A stretch of 64,000 bases of DNA from an uncultured Poribacteria bacterium (GTDB lineage: Bacteria > Poribacteria > WGA-4E > WGA-3G). Made by a program: the position numbers and the translations under genes. The notes beneath the pieces were generated by a model. The model was not told the origin of the DNA. It did no database searches and saw only the letters and a program-made list of their open reading frames with translations. The stretch lies in assembly GCA_951813545.1 (NCBI GenBank), contig OX638352.1:496001-560000 (forward strand), in the 5' to 3' direction. Numbering within the stretch: position 1 is the stretch's first letter; the number at the start of each line of letters is the position of its first letter. Shown one piece after another: positions 1 to 7,775 of the stretch.

Positions 1-2
1 GT

Positions 3-350
3 TTCATGGCTGGTGCTGTTATTAGCCTGCTCTACGCCCCGAGTTCTGGTAAGGAAACCCGGAAGAAGATTCGTGATACCTCAATTGATGCCAAAAACAA
101 GACGGTTGAGTTTGCGAGCCAAACCACCGATAGCGCGCGACAGGGTGTTCAGACTTTCGTAGAACAGGGCAAAGAGAGCGTTCACGACATTGTAGATAGC
201 GGAAAAGAACGCCTCCAACAAGCAAGTGAACAGGTGAAAAGTGCTGTGGAAACAGGTCGTAAAGTCTCCGCAGATGTCCGCACCAAAATCGCTGGGTCAA
301 TCCCAGGTATTGGTGAGGAAAATGACGAAGAGGCTACCGAGGAAGCCTAA
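3..350 (+). CDS. YtxH-domain protein, 5' end cut off by window edge
   Basis: The visible part begins with a short hydrophobic stretch and the motif LLYAPSSGKETRKKI, which matches the end of the YtxH/gas-vesicle-like domain (glycine-rich membrane segment followed by APxSGKETR). The rest is a long, charged, mostly helical region rich in Lys, Glu, Gln and Ser with heptad-like spacing, ending in an acidic tail. The reading frame is open to the first base of the window and the family normally has more glycine-rich membrane sequence before this point, so the ATG at base 6 is probably internal. Family members are small membrane-anchored proteins often linked to stress; the exact role is unknown. Confidence 0.75.
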   Translation, partial: FMAGAVISLLYAPSSGKETRKKIRDTSIDAKNKTVEFASQTTDSARQGVQTFVEQGKESVHDIVDSGKERLQQASEQVKSAVETGRKVSADVRTKIAGSIPGIGEENDEEATEEA

Positions 351-392
351 ACGTTTTTCGTGACGTGCGGATCGAAATAAAAGGCGGCAGAC

Positions 393-411
393 AGTAGGGC
401 TTGGCCCTACT
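393..411. other. Perfect 8-bp hairpin in the larB leader
   Basis: AGTAGGGC and GCCCTACT form a perfect 8-bp stem with a 3-nt loop, 39 bases before the larB start. No T-run follows on either side, so it does not look like a terminator. It may be a leader structure or a small dispersed palindrome. Confidence 0.4.
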
Positions 412-449
412 GGTGCAGCAAGCAGTGGACATCCGACCATAGTAAACGA

Positions 450-1202
450 ATGGAAATTGAAAAGTTAAGAACCCTGCTTGAACAAGTTAAAGACGGAGAG
501 GTTGCTGTGGATAATGCCCTTCAATCTCTCCGCACACTTCCTTTTGAAGACTTAGGGTTTTCAAAAATTGATCACCACCGTCAGCTTCGTACAGGATTTC
601 CTGAAGTTATTTTCTGTGAAGGAAAGACGATAGAACACGTCAAGCAGATTAGTGAACGTATCCTCGCAGCAGGGCATCCACTTCTGGCAACTCGTGCCAC
701 ACCTGACATGTACAAAGCGGTCAAGGAAGTTCAACCGACAGCGCGTTATAACGCGCTTGGACGAACGATCGCCGTCAAGCAATCTGAAGAAAACGAAGGT
801 ATTTCAGGGATACTTGTTGTTTCTGCTGGCACATCCGATTTGCCAGTCGCTGAGGAAGCCGTTGAAACAGCACTGATGATGGGAAATCAACCAGAACGCA
901 TCTATGACGTTGGCGTAGCAGGATTACACCGTTTAATGAGCAACTACGAAAAACTCCTGAACGCCCGCGTTATTATCGTCGTTGCAGGCATGGAAGGCGC
1001 ACTTCCGAGTGTTGTCGGTGGGTTGGTGGATTGCCCTGTCATTGCAGTCCCAACGAGCATCGGCTATGGTGCCAGTTTTGGTGGACTCGCCGCCCTATTA
1101 GGAATGCTAAATAGCTGCGCATCCGGTGTCACTGTTGTGAATATTGATAACGGTTTCGGCGCGGGCTATAGCGCGTCCCTCATCAACCAACTCAAGTCGT
1201 AA
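450..1202 (+). CDS. larB: LarB, carboxylase/hydrolase of nickel-pincer cofactor synthesis
   Basis: LarB carboxylates and hydrolyses nicotinic acid adenine dinucleotide, the first step in making the nickel pincer nucleotide cofactor of lactate racemase-type enzymes (family knowledge). The 250-residue protein has the expected length and an AIR-carboxylase (PurE-like) C-terminal domain. Diagnostic stretches are GFPEVIFCEGKT (about 49-60), VVSAGTSDLPVAEEA (about 123-137), VAGMEGALPSVVGGLV, and the glycine-rich end PTSIGYGASFGG to VVNIDNGFGAG. No LarC, LarE or LarA homologue lies nearby, so the rest of the pathway, if present, is elsewhere. There is no clear Shine-Dalgarno. It converges with the next gene, with one base between them. 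Confidence 0.9.
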   Translation: MEIEKLRTLLEQVKDGEVAVDNALQSLRTLPFEDLGFSKIDHHRQLRTGFPEVIFCEGKTIEHVKQISERILAAGHPLLATRATPDMYKAVKEVQPTARYNALGRTIAVKQSEENEGISGILVVSAGTSDLPVAEEAVETALMMGNQPERIYDVGVAGLHRLMSNYEKLLNARVIIVVAGMEGALPSVVGGLVDCPVIAVPTSIGYGASFGGLAALLGMLNSCASGVTVVNIDNGFGAGYSASLINQLKS

Positions 1203-1203
1203 A

Positions 1204-1824
1204 TCAACCATCTCCGTATTCTCCTTCTTCACCTGCTACTCTCAACACAACATTGGCACTCGCATTTTTTCCATTTCCTTGCGAACCGAAACCTGTTTTA
1301 GAAAAGTTGTGTTCCACCTTTAATTGGATAACCTTAGTATTAATACTGAGCGTAACAACGTCAGATCCAATTTTGCACCGAATTTGGTATGGGATTGATT
1401 CGGTCCGACGCTTTCCATCAGAAGGCTGTCGCCACGTCATACCGGATGCTTCAGCATAAACTGTGAGTGCTGTCTCGGCAGCTTCCGCGACGTTCCCCTC
1501 CGCGCTGAGGACATCTCTCGCAGCACCTGCTGCTCTGTGCGCAGCAGACTTCAAGCGTTCCTGAACCGTTTTTCCATCATTCTCGTCTGCGTTATCAGCA
1601 TCTTTGCTCTTTCGCAATGCAACGTACACTACTGACCCAAGAACAGAAAGAAAAACGGCGGTACTCAGGAGGACGGTGCCTCGTAACTCGCGACGACGTG
1701 TCATGCTTTCAAAATCCTCGCGATGATGTGGATAGAAAGCATCATGCGCAAAAATTGGCGTACTCCAGTACAACACACCAATGGATAATAAAAACAGCGG
1801 ATAAAAGAAAAATTTTCGGAACAT
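1204..1824 (-). CDS. Hypothetical membrane protein
   Basis: Not recognised. The chosen ATG (206 residues) starts right before a hydrophobic segment, FFFYPLFLLSIGVLYWS, which ends in FAHDA like a signal peptide or first membrane helix. A second hydrophobic helix follows at about 45-68 (LLSTAVFLSVLGSVVYVAL). The remaining C-terminal ~135 residues are soluble, with a helical Ala/Glu-rich middle and a beta-rich end. An upstream in-frame start would add 27 residues in front of the hydrophobic segment, which fits less well. The upstream region is shared with the divergent ABC transporter gene. Confidence 0.6.
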   Translation of the reverse strand: MFRKFFFYPLFLLSIGVLYWSTPIFAHDAFYPHHREDFESMTRRRELRGTVLLSTAVFLSVLGSVVYVALRKSKDADNADENDGKTVQERLKSAAHRAAGAARDVLSAEGNVAEAAETALTVYAEASGMTWRQPSDGKRRTESIPYQIRCKIGSDVVTLSINTKVIQLKVEHNFSKTGFGSQGNGKNASANVVLRVAGEEGEYGDG

Positions 1825-2037
1825 CGTTTCGGACCTGCCTTGGCACTTAAGTATAACAGCCGGAAACTGAAAAGTCAATCTTGTGTAAAGTTTATGCAGA
1901 GCCATTCAATTGTCATGAATCATTCTTGTGGGAGCGGTTTGTAACCCCGATTCTTGCCAATAGCAGCGCGAACCTATTCCCGATAATGCCCTCAAAAAAC
2001 CGAAAACTGAATCACTCTGACCAAATGCATGAAAAAC

Positions 2038-2066
2038 TTGACCTAAAATTGTAAATTTGATAAAAT
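2038..2066 (+). promoter_or_regulatory. Sigma70-like promoter for the ABC transporter pair
   Basis: TTGACC and TAAAAT are separated by 17 bases and lie 42 bases upstream of the permease start, in the AT-rich gap between divergent genes. Spacing and both boxes are close to consensus. Confidence 0.55.
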
Positions 2067-2107
2067 ATATACAAACAAATACAAATCAAGAATGAGGAGA
2101 CAGACAT

Positions 2108-2785
2108 TTGCAGCAAAGAACACCACTTGAAGAACAAATTGATCTCCCGTTTGTAGAATCGCTACGCATCAGTTTTCAGAGCTTGAAAATCCGCTTTGGA
2201 CGTTCAATCATCACGACAGCTGGCATTACACTCGGCATTGCTTTCCTTGTCTCAGTGTGGACAAATAACGAGATCGGTCTCGCGCTACAGGAAAGCGGAC
2301 GACAATCAACAATTAATACCTTTGAAGAGACAACGCAAACAGGCATTTCTACAAAAGATATTTGGCTGATTATCATGTCTCTGATTGTCTGCGTCGTAGG
2401 TATCGCGAATTCAATGCTGATGGCAGTCACAGAACGCTTCCGCGAGATCGGAACGATGAAATGTCTGGGGGCGTTAGACGGGTTTGTCGTTCGACTGTTC
2501 CTACTTGAATCAGGGTTTCAAGGCTTTTCCGGTGCACTCATCGGCGCGCTTATTGGCACACTCGGCGCAGTCCTTTTAGGGCTTAAAGACTATGGATTAG
2601 ACCTCTTCTTCTATTTCCCCCTGTTACCTGCGCAGCCTGAAGACGGAACAGCACGGCTTGGTGTGATAGTCGTCATCCTGCTCGGATGTATTCTGGGCAT
2701 GATTTTGGCAGTTATTGGTTCATCGTTCCCAGCATGGCGTGCAGCGAAACTTCCGCCTGCCGAAGCAATGCGTACCGAGGTATAA
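2108..2785 (+). CDS. FtsX-like ABC transporter permease, short form
   Basis: This is the membrane subunit of a MacB/LolCE-type exporter. Hydrophobic helices sit at about 33-51, 86-106, 139-157 and 185-205. The FtsX signature ERFREIGTMKCLGA follows the second helix, and the protein ends with the family's PAxxAAxxPPAEAMR pattern. The start is a TTG preceded by GAGGAG at the right distance; there is no in-frame ATG nearby. Only about 35 residues separate helices 1 and 2, where MacB-type permeases usually carry a periplasmic domain of 200 residues or more, so this is a stripped-down form or a deletion derivative. The ATPase gene follows after 20 bases and forms an operon with it. Confidence 0.85.
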   Translation: MQQRTPLEEQIDLPFVESLRISFQSLKIRFGRSIITTAGITLGIAFLVSVWTNNEIGLALQESGRQSTINTFEETTQTGISTKDIWLIIMSLIVCVVGIANSMLMAVTERFREIGTMKCLGALDGFVVRLFLLESGFQGFSGALIGALIGTLGAVLLGLKDYGLDLFFYFPLLPAQPEDGTARLGVIVVILLGCILGMILAVIGSSFPAWRAAKLPPAEAMRTEV

Positions 2786-2805
2786 GCACAGAGGAAAGAA
2801 AAACT

Positions 2806-3534
2806 ATGGCTGACATTGTTGTGAAAACTGAAGATGTTGTTAAAGAATATCGTATGGGTTCAAACATTCTTCGTGCATTGGACGGCATCAACATTGAGAT
2901 CGAACGCGGAGAGTACATTTCGCTCATGGGTCCCTCAGGTTCGGGTAAATCCACGCTCTTTAACATGATCGGCGCACTCGACCGTCCTACAGAGGGGCAG
3001 GTTTACATCGATGGACAAAACATGTCCCAACTCTCACAAAGGCAGATTGCGGCGTTTCGGTGCCACCGCGTGGGCTACATTTTCCAGAGCTATAACTTAC
3101 TGCACGTGCGGAGCGCGCATGGAAACGTAACGCTGCCGATGATTTTCGCCGGTATGACTGAGAAACAGCGCAATGAGAAAGCAGAAAAGTTGCTTGACAT
3201 GGTAGGTTTGGGGGATAGGATGTATCACCTTCCTGATGAACTCTCAGGTGGGCAGCGTCAACGCGTCGCTATCGCCAGAGCACTCGCGAACGATCCGAGC
3301 ATCATCCTCGCTGATGAACCGACAGCGAACCTCGACACAATTACCGGACACGAGATTATTGACCTCATTAAACGCTTGAATATAGAACAGGGCGTGACTG
3401 TCATTTCCGCAACACACGACTTGAAGATGCTTGATGTCTCTGATCGGATTGTAGATATTCGCGACGGAGTTGTGGAACGGGTCAGAAACCGAGACCAAAT
3501 TGAAATCGAAATCGGCGAAGTTGGCGGCGAGTAG
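2806..3534 (+). CDS. ABC transporter ATP-binding protein, LolD/MacB type
   Basis: ATPase partner of the permease just upstream. All nucleotide-binding motifs are present: Walker A GPSGSGKST (42-50), Q-loop at FQS (about 93-95), signature LSGGQ (146-150), Walker B ILADEP (167-172), D-loop NLD and the H-loop ATHD. The length of 242 residues is usual. The ATG at 2806 is preceded by AGAGGAAAG; the longer open frame upstream overlaps the permease and has no ribosome-binding site. No membrane-fusion protein gene accompanies the pair. The substrate could be a lipoprotein, peptide or small molecule. Confidence 0.93.
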   Translation: MADIVVKTEDVVKEYRMGSNILRALDGINIEIERGEYISLMGPSGSGKSTLFNMIGALDRPTEGQVYIDGQNMSQLSQRQIAAFRCHRVGYIFQSYNLLHVRSAHGNVTLPMIFAGMTEKQRNEKAEKLLDMVGLGDRMYHLPDELSGGQRQRVAIARALANDPSIILADEPTANLDTITGHEIIDLIKRLNIEQGVTVISATHDLKMLDVSDRIVDIRDGVVERVRNRDQIEIEIGEVGGE

Positions 3535-3554
3535 CGTAACGCCTCAGATTCTTA

Positions 3555-4577
3555 CTACGAAATCTCCGATAATAGGACGGGACGGTTTTCACGAAGCGAT
3601 TTCAGCGCAGCGAAGCCTATTACAACAGGTGCACGCCCATCCGCACCTGTAACCGGCGGTGGTGTATCCTCCTGAATGCACGCAAAGAACGCTCGCAACT
3701 CCGCGAGAAATGCTGGCTTGTAACGTCCCACAAAGAAATATGGTGGTGACGCAGCGCGGGTTCCTTCACTACCGCTAAAGGTAACAGTATCTATCGGTGG
3801 ATTTGCCGCCGCAACCATCCCTTTTGAGCCGAAAACCTCAACCCGCTGGTCGTAACCGTACACTGCCTCTCTGCTATTATCAATCGTTGCAATAACCCCA
3901 TTCTGGAATTGTAAAGTGATGACCGTGGTGTCAATGTCCCCCACCTCGCCGATTTGTGGATCGACGCGCACTCCACCAACAGCATAGACCTCAACAACCT
4001 CGTCCCCAATAAGATAGCGCGCCATATCAAAATCGTGGATCGTCATGTCAAGAAAAATCCCGCCAGAGACCTTGACGTACTCGATCGGTGGTGGTGCTGG
4101 ATCCCGGCTCGTAATCCGCATGATGTGCGGTTCGCCAATCTCCCCAGAGGCGACTGCTTCTCGAACCCGTGCGAAACTCGCATCAAACCGACGATTGAAA
4201 CCGACCTGAAACTTCACCCCTGCTTTTTCGACAATCGCTAAGGTTTCATCAATTTGTTCCAAATCCAAGGAGATCGGTTTCTCACAAAATACGTGTTTCC
4301 CTGCCTTCGCGGCGGCTTGACTGATCTCCACATGTGTATCGGTAGCGGATGCCACTAACACCGCTTCAATCTGTGGGTCAGCCAAAAGCGTTGTATAATC
4401 GCTGGTTGCCTTTGGGACATTAAACTGCTTTGCAACAGACACGATACCGGCGGGGTCCAAGCTGCAAATCGCGATCAGCTCGGCTTCCGGTACATTCTGG
4501 GCGAGATGTTCAATATGCAGTTTACCGATACGTCCTGCCCCGATAACACCAACACCGATTTTTGAGAGGTTTTTCAT
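3555..4577 (-). CDS. Gfo/Idh/MocA oxidoreductase, inositol 2-dehydrogenase-like
   Basis: NAD(P)-dependent dehydrogenase of the Gfo/Idh/MocA family, most like myo-inositol 2-dehydrogenase (IolG), which oxidises myo-inositol to 2-keto-myo-inositol. The N-terminal Rossmann motif is GVIGAGRIGKLH. The catalytic lysine lies in CEKPIS, and the second domain carries GGIFLDMTIHDFD with the aspartate and histidine typical of IolG. The length of 340 residues fits. The start chosen is the ATG at 4577 with AAGG upstream, one codon inside the longest frame, which begins with TTG. An IolE-like gene lies upstream in the same direction, supporting a polyol role. A related sugar substrate cannot be excluded. 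Confidence 0.82.
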   Translation of the reverse strand: MKNLSKIGVGVIGAGRIGKLHIEHLAQNVPEAELIAICSLDPAGIVSVAKQFNVPKATSDYTTLLADPQIEAVLVASATDTHVEISQAAAKAGKHVFCEKPISLDLEQIDETLAIVEKAGVKFQVGFNRRFDASFARVREAVASGEIGEPHIMRITSRDPAPPPIEYVKVSGGIFLDMTIHDFDMARYLIGDEVVEVYAVGGVRVDPQIGEVGDIDTTVITLQFQNGVIATIDNSREAVYGYDQRVEVFGSKGMVAAANPPIDTVTFSGSEGTRAASPPYFFVGRYKPAFLAELRAFFACIQEDTPPPVTGADGRAPVVIGFAALKSLRENRPVLLSEIS

Positions 4578-4718
4578 CAAAGACCTTTATTAAAAGTACT
4601 AAAGTTTAGACAATTTATAGTAAAGATCGAAACACGCAGACAGGTTCTCAGGAAAGCAACTCTCACCAATACAGGCAAGAATTGTATCCTCGCCTTCCCA
4701 TAATGTTAATCTTTACCG

Positions 4719-5612
4719 CTATAAGATTGAATTCAGATACCGAAGATTGCGCTCGGCACTCTCATAAGGACTGCCCATCCCCGGTAAGACATCCTGCTCC
4801 ACCACGATCCAACCGTTGTAGTCTCGCTTTCGCAATTCTGCAAGGAACGCAGGAAAGTCAACATCTCCCTTGCCCAACTCGCAAAAAACACCGTTTCCAA
4901 CAGACGCAAAATAATCCCACTCATTTTTGCGAGAACGGGCAGCGATATCGGGATGACAATCCTTGAAATGAATGTGCCAGACCCGCTCCGCATGGCGGAT
5001 AAACGCCTCAATCGGATCACCATCACCGAATCGGTAATGCCCCGTATCGAAACACAACCCGATGAGATTAGGATCCGTGTGTTCCATCAATGTGTCCACC
5101 TCCGCCGCTGTTTCTACATACCCTGCACAATGCGGGTGAAAAACAGTGCGGAGTCCTGTCTCATCTCGGACGGATTGAGCGATACGGTGCGCGCCCTTCA
5201 CAAAAGTGTCCCACTGCGTTGGTGTCAACCCGTGCTCAGGACGAACACGCCCCGCATAACGGGTGCGCACTTCCGTGGTGGCGTTATCATCTGAAAGCAC
5301 GATGAACGGTGTATCTCCGGCGGTATCTGCTAACAAACGTGCGTGACGTAGTGCCGATGCCTCACCTGCCGCATGCGTTTCCGCATCGGCGAGTGCGACA
5401 GCTACAAACGCTCCCAGCATTGTTAACTCACGTGCTGCAAGTTCGGTGCGGAGACGTTCCGCATCTGTGGGCATAAATCCCCAATCACCTAATTCCGTGC
5501 CGAGATAACCGATGGCGTGCATTTCGTCCAATACCTGTGCGTAGTCGGGTGCTTCGCCGTCCAACTCAAACTCAAGCACACCCCACGAACACGGGGCATT
5601 CGCTATTTTCAT
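4719..5612 (-). CDS. TIM-barrel sugar epimerase/dehydratase, inosose dehydratase-like
   Basis: The sequence belongs to the xylose-isomerase-like TIM barrel superfamily. It opens with IANAPCSWGVLEF, as in proteins annotated as inosose dehydratase (IolE-type). Metal-ligand-type motifs are FHPHCAG, LCFDTGHYRFG, HIHFKDCH and VVEQD near the C-terminus. The length is 297 residues. The ATG is preceded by AAAGGGA. IolE enzymes dehydrate 2-keto-myo-inositol, the product of IolG, and the adjacent downstream gene is IolG-like, so the pair could perform consecutive steps. The family is broad, and a different sugar phosphate isomerase or epimerase activity is possible. Confidence 0.7.
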   Translation of the reverse strand: MKIANAPCSWGVLEFELDGEAPDYAQVLDEMHAIGYLGTELGDWGFMPTDAERLRTELAARELTMLGAFVAVALADAETHAAGEASALRHARLLADTAGDTPFIVLSDDNATTEVRTRYAGRVRPEHGLTPTQWDTFVKGAHRIAQSVRDETGLRTVFHPHCAGYVETAAEVDTLMEHTDPNLIGLCFDTGHYRFGDGDPIEAFIRHAERVWHIHFKDCHPDIAARSRKNEWDYFASVGNGVFCELGKGDVDFPAFLAELRKRDYNGWIVVEQDVLPGMGSPYESAERNLRYLNSIL

Positions 5613-5700
5613 CGGGTTAATTGTCCCTTTCTATATTGTCTTTCAACAGCATATCGCAATAGAAAACGGAGAATTTGGAACTATGCGTCAAGATTTCCAT

Positions 5701-6735
5701 TTACTGTCGGCGCAACATCGCCGCGATGTCCTCCGGTAACTGAATATCATTCCTTTGTTCAAAGTCTTCAACACTTTCGTAGATCTTATGGAATTCAGCG
5801 ATGACATCCACCTTTAAATTTCTGGCAAAAGTCAAGTCCAATTTAGCATTCTCCCACTCTTTTATATGTAACCAAATTATGCCGCGAGCCGCGTAGACCT
5901 CGGTAAATTTTGGTTTGAGTTCCAGCACCTTGTCATAATCTTGAAGAGCACACTCAAACCTACTCATGCGGAAGTAAGCCAAACCGCGCTTGACATAAAC
6001 CTCTGTAAACTCTGGATGTAGTTTTAGTGCCTTGCTAAAGTCATCAATGGCTTTGTCATACTCACCTTTTGTGCCATAAATTTTACCGCGCTCATAATAG
6101 GTTTCGGCATCATCAGGTCGAAACTTTATCTCCATACTAAAATCATCAATGGCTTTATCATGCTCGCCTTTATCACGATAAAGGATTCCCCGATAACCAT
6201 AAGCATCGGTATGCTTAGGTTCAAGTTCTATCGTCATGCCAAAGTCGGCTATAGCTTTGTCATACTCATCCCCTTCAACGTAAAGTTTACCACGATTGTA
6301 ATATGCTTCAGCATAATTGGGGTTGAGGTCTATCGCCTTCGTATAATCTAAAACGGCTTTGTCAAAATCAACTTTATCACGATACGCATTGCCGCGATTG
6401 TAATATGCTTTGGCATAATTAGGCTTGAGTTTTATAGCCTCACTATAATCAGCAATGGCTTTGTCATGCTCGCCAATGTAACTATATGCATTGCCCCGCC
6501 TAATATAGTTTTCAACTATTTTCGGATTGAAAGTCAGGCTTGCAGTGTAAAGTTTAATATTTTCTTCAGCCTCTGCCCTATTCTCAATCAGGTCACAAGG
6601 ATAACCACCGTTAAGTTCCTGACAAATCCTGATAAACCCTATGAATCCAGCAGCTCCAAGTTTATTCATAAGAACTTGATTCCCAATTTCAGAAATCTCA
6701 ATATCTGTCGTTCTTCGGATCTCGCTTTGAGGCAT
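5701..6735 (-). CDS. TPR-repeat protein with an N-terminal domain shared with the neighbouring small protein
   Basis: The protein has 344 residues with about seven to eight tetratricopeptide repeats from about residue 75 onward (pattern AYYNRGNAY...YDKAIADY...KLKPNY). TPRs bind other proteins. The first ~55 residues are not TPR. They contain VLMNKLGAAGFIGFIRICQ and GGYPCD, which align with VLTDKLGASEVTRFIRQCQ and GNYSVD of the 63-residue protein encoded just upstream, so the two genes share a small domain by duplication. No signal peptide is visible, so it is probably cytoplasmic. The ATG is preceded by GAAAGG. The order PIN protein, small protein, TPR protein on one strand suggests a co-transcribed unit. 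Confidence 0.8.
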   Translation of the reverse strand: MPQSEIRRTTDIEISEIGNQVLMNKLGAAGFIGFIRICQELNGGYPCDLIENRAEAEENIKLYTASLTFNPKIVENYIRRGNAYSYIGEHDKAIADYSEAIKLKPNYAKAYYNRGNAYRDKVDFDKAVLDYTKAIDLNPNYAEAYYNRGKLYVEGDEYDKAIADFGMTIELEPKHTDAYGYRGILYRDKGEHDKAIDDFSMEIKFRPDDAETYYERGKIYGTKGEYDKAIDDFSKALKLHPEFTEVYVKRGLAYFRMSRFECALQDYDKVLELKPKFTEVYAARGIIWLHIKEWENAKLDLTFARNLKVDVIAEFHKIYESVEDFEQRNDIQLPEDIAAMLRRQ

Positions 6736-6789
6736 AGCAAACCTTTCGGAGCGTGCGCGTTCTTCTGCTTCTCTTGCTGCACGTCTATC

Positions 6790-6981
6790 TTAGATCCGCT
6801 TGACGATAGTGTCAATATCGGGTTGATTCGCTAACAATTTATGCCGGTCAACAGAGTAATTACCTTTACCAGGTTGGCACTGCCGAATAAACCGCGTCAC
6901 CTCAGAGGCACCGAGTTTATCAGTAAGGACCTTAAGTCCCATTTCATAAAGTTCATCATCTGTCATTTCTAATACGTTCAT
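6790..6981 (-). CDS. Small protein partner of the PIN-domain gene, possible antitoxin
   Basis: A 63-residue protein whose start lies inside the 3' end of the PIN-domain gene (26-base overlap), implying translational coupling. It has the pattern MTDDELYEMGLKVLTDKLG followed by FIRQCQPGKGNYSVDRH. From memory, similar small proteins with a G-x-G-x-Y-x-x-D/E-R-H motif occur next to PIN genes in cyanobacteria, which makes it a candidate antitoxin or accessory subunit. The same domain is repeated at the N-terminus of the following TPR protein. No DNA-binding fold is obvious. Confidence 0.65.
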   Translation of the reverse strand: MNVLEMTDDELYEMGLKVLTDKLGASEVTRFIRQCQPGKGNYSVDRHKLLANQPDIDTIVKRI

Positions 6982-7444
6982 TTTCTGTTATTTCCTGAAG
7001 CCATGTATAAGGATTTTCAACATAGACATGAAGTTGTGAAGAATCGCGTTTCGCTTTTCCAAGCAATTTGTCATCTGTTGTGAGAAAGACATCCACAGAA
7101 CCGCTTTCAGCACAGGCGAGATGCAAAGCATCCTCTTCTTTAAAACCCAAAGTTCCAAGTTGCTTACCTCTCAATATTTCACTCGCCCCAATAGGAACAG
7201 TCCGGTGTGTGTTAGTCATTAAATCCTTAATCTGTAAGCGTTGGTCCAAGTCACGGATTTGTTCTACTTCCTCCACTAAAACATCGCTGGAAATCCAATA
7301 CCAATCCCCTAAATCAAACTGTGGGATGATCCAGCTAATAACTTCGGTTTCTTGGCGGATTCGCGTCTGTGTTTGATCGTCAAAGGGACAGCTCAAACAA
7401 CAAGTATCAAGATAAATTCTCAAAGGTTGTTGGTAGGTTCGCAC
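6956..7444 (-). CDS. PIN-domain protein (VapC-like ribonuclease)
   Basis: PIN domains are metal-dependent RNases and are commonly the toxins of VapBC-type systems. The N-terminal RIYLDTCCLSCPFDD supplies the first acidic residue. A middle VLVEEV supplies a conserved Glu. The C-terminal half has FKEEDALHLACAESGSVDVFLTTDD, giving the usual D-x-x-H-x-A and TxDD acidic cluster. The length of 162 residues is typical. The start is GTG, and the YLDT motif begins only 10 residues later, so no later start is possible. The small downstream gene overlaps its 3' end and would be its partner. Confidence 0.8.
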   Translation of the reverse strand: MRTYQQPLRIYLDTCCLSCPFDDQTQTRIRQETEVISWIIPQFDLGDWYWISSDVLVEEVEQIRDLDQRLQIKDLMTNTHRTVPIGASEILRGKQLGTLGFKEEDALHLACAESGSVDVFLTTDDKLLGKAKRDSSQLHVYVENPYTWLQEITENERIRNDR

Positions 7445-7696
7445 AAGTGCCGTCCAACTCCGTTTACTAATTTTTTAATCAATCCCATTGTCACAGACAA
7501 TAGGGAAGAAAATTCGTGAGGCACGAGGCGATATGTAGTGAAATCGAGTCCGTGCGATCCGCGCTGTTAAATACTATAACAAAGCGAAAGGCATCAAACC
7601 AAAAACTCCGCGAATTTATCAGATAATTACCTACACGCAATTATACCATAATCCACCTTCAAATCGCAAATTGTTTCCGTTCCGCAAAAATATAAA

Positions 7697-7726
7697 TTTC
7701 ACGAATACATAAAAATATGATATACT
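7697..7726 (+). promoter_or_regulatory. Possible promoter in the 7445-7775 gap
   Basis: TTTCAC and TATACT are spaced by 18 bases and end 49 bases before the next ATG. The rest of the 331-base gap between divergent genes (7445-7696) is AT-rich and holds no convincing gene or repeat. Confidence 0.4.
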
Positions 7727-7775
7727 ACAACCAACCGTACCCCAATAAACTCCACCCCTTCACAGGAGCAAAGAG

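Noticed and set aside
22..300. Many open frames on the opposite strand of clear genes, here antisense to the YtxH gene
   Set aside because: Compositional shadows with no start signals or family resemblance.
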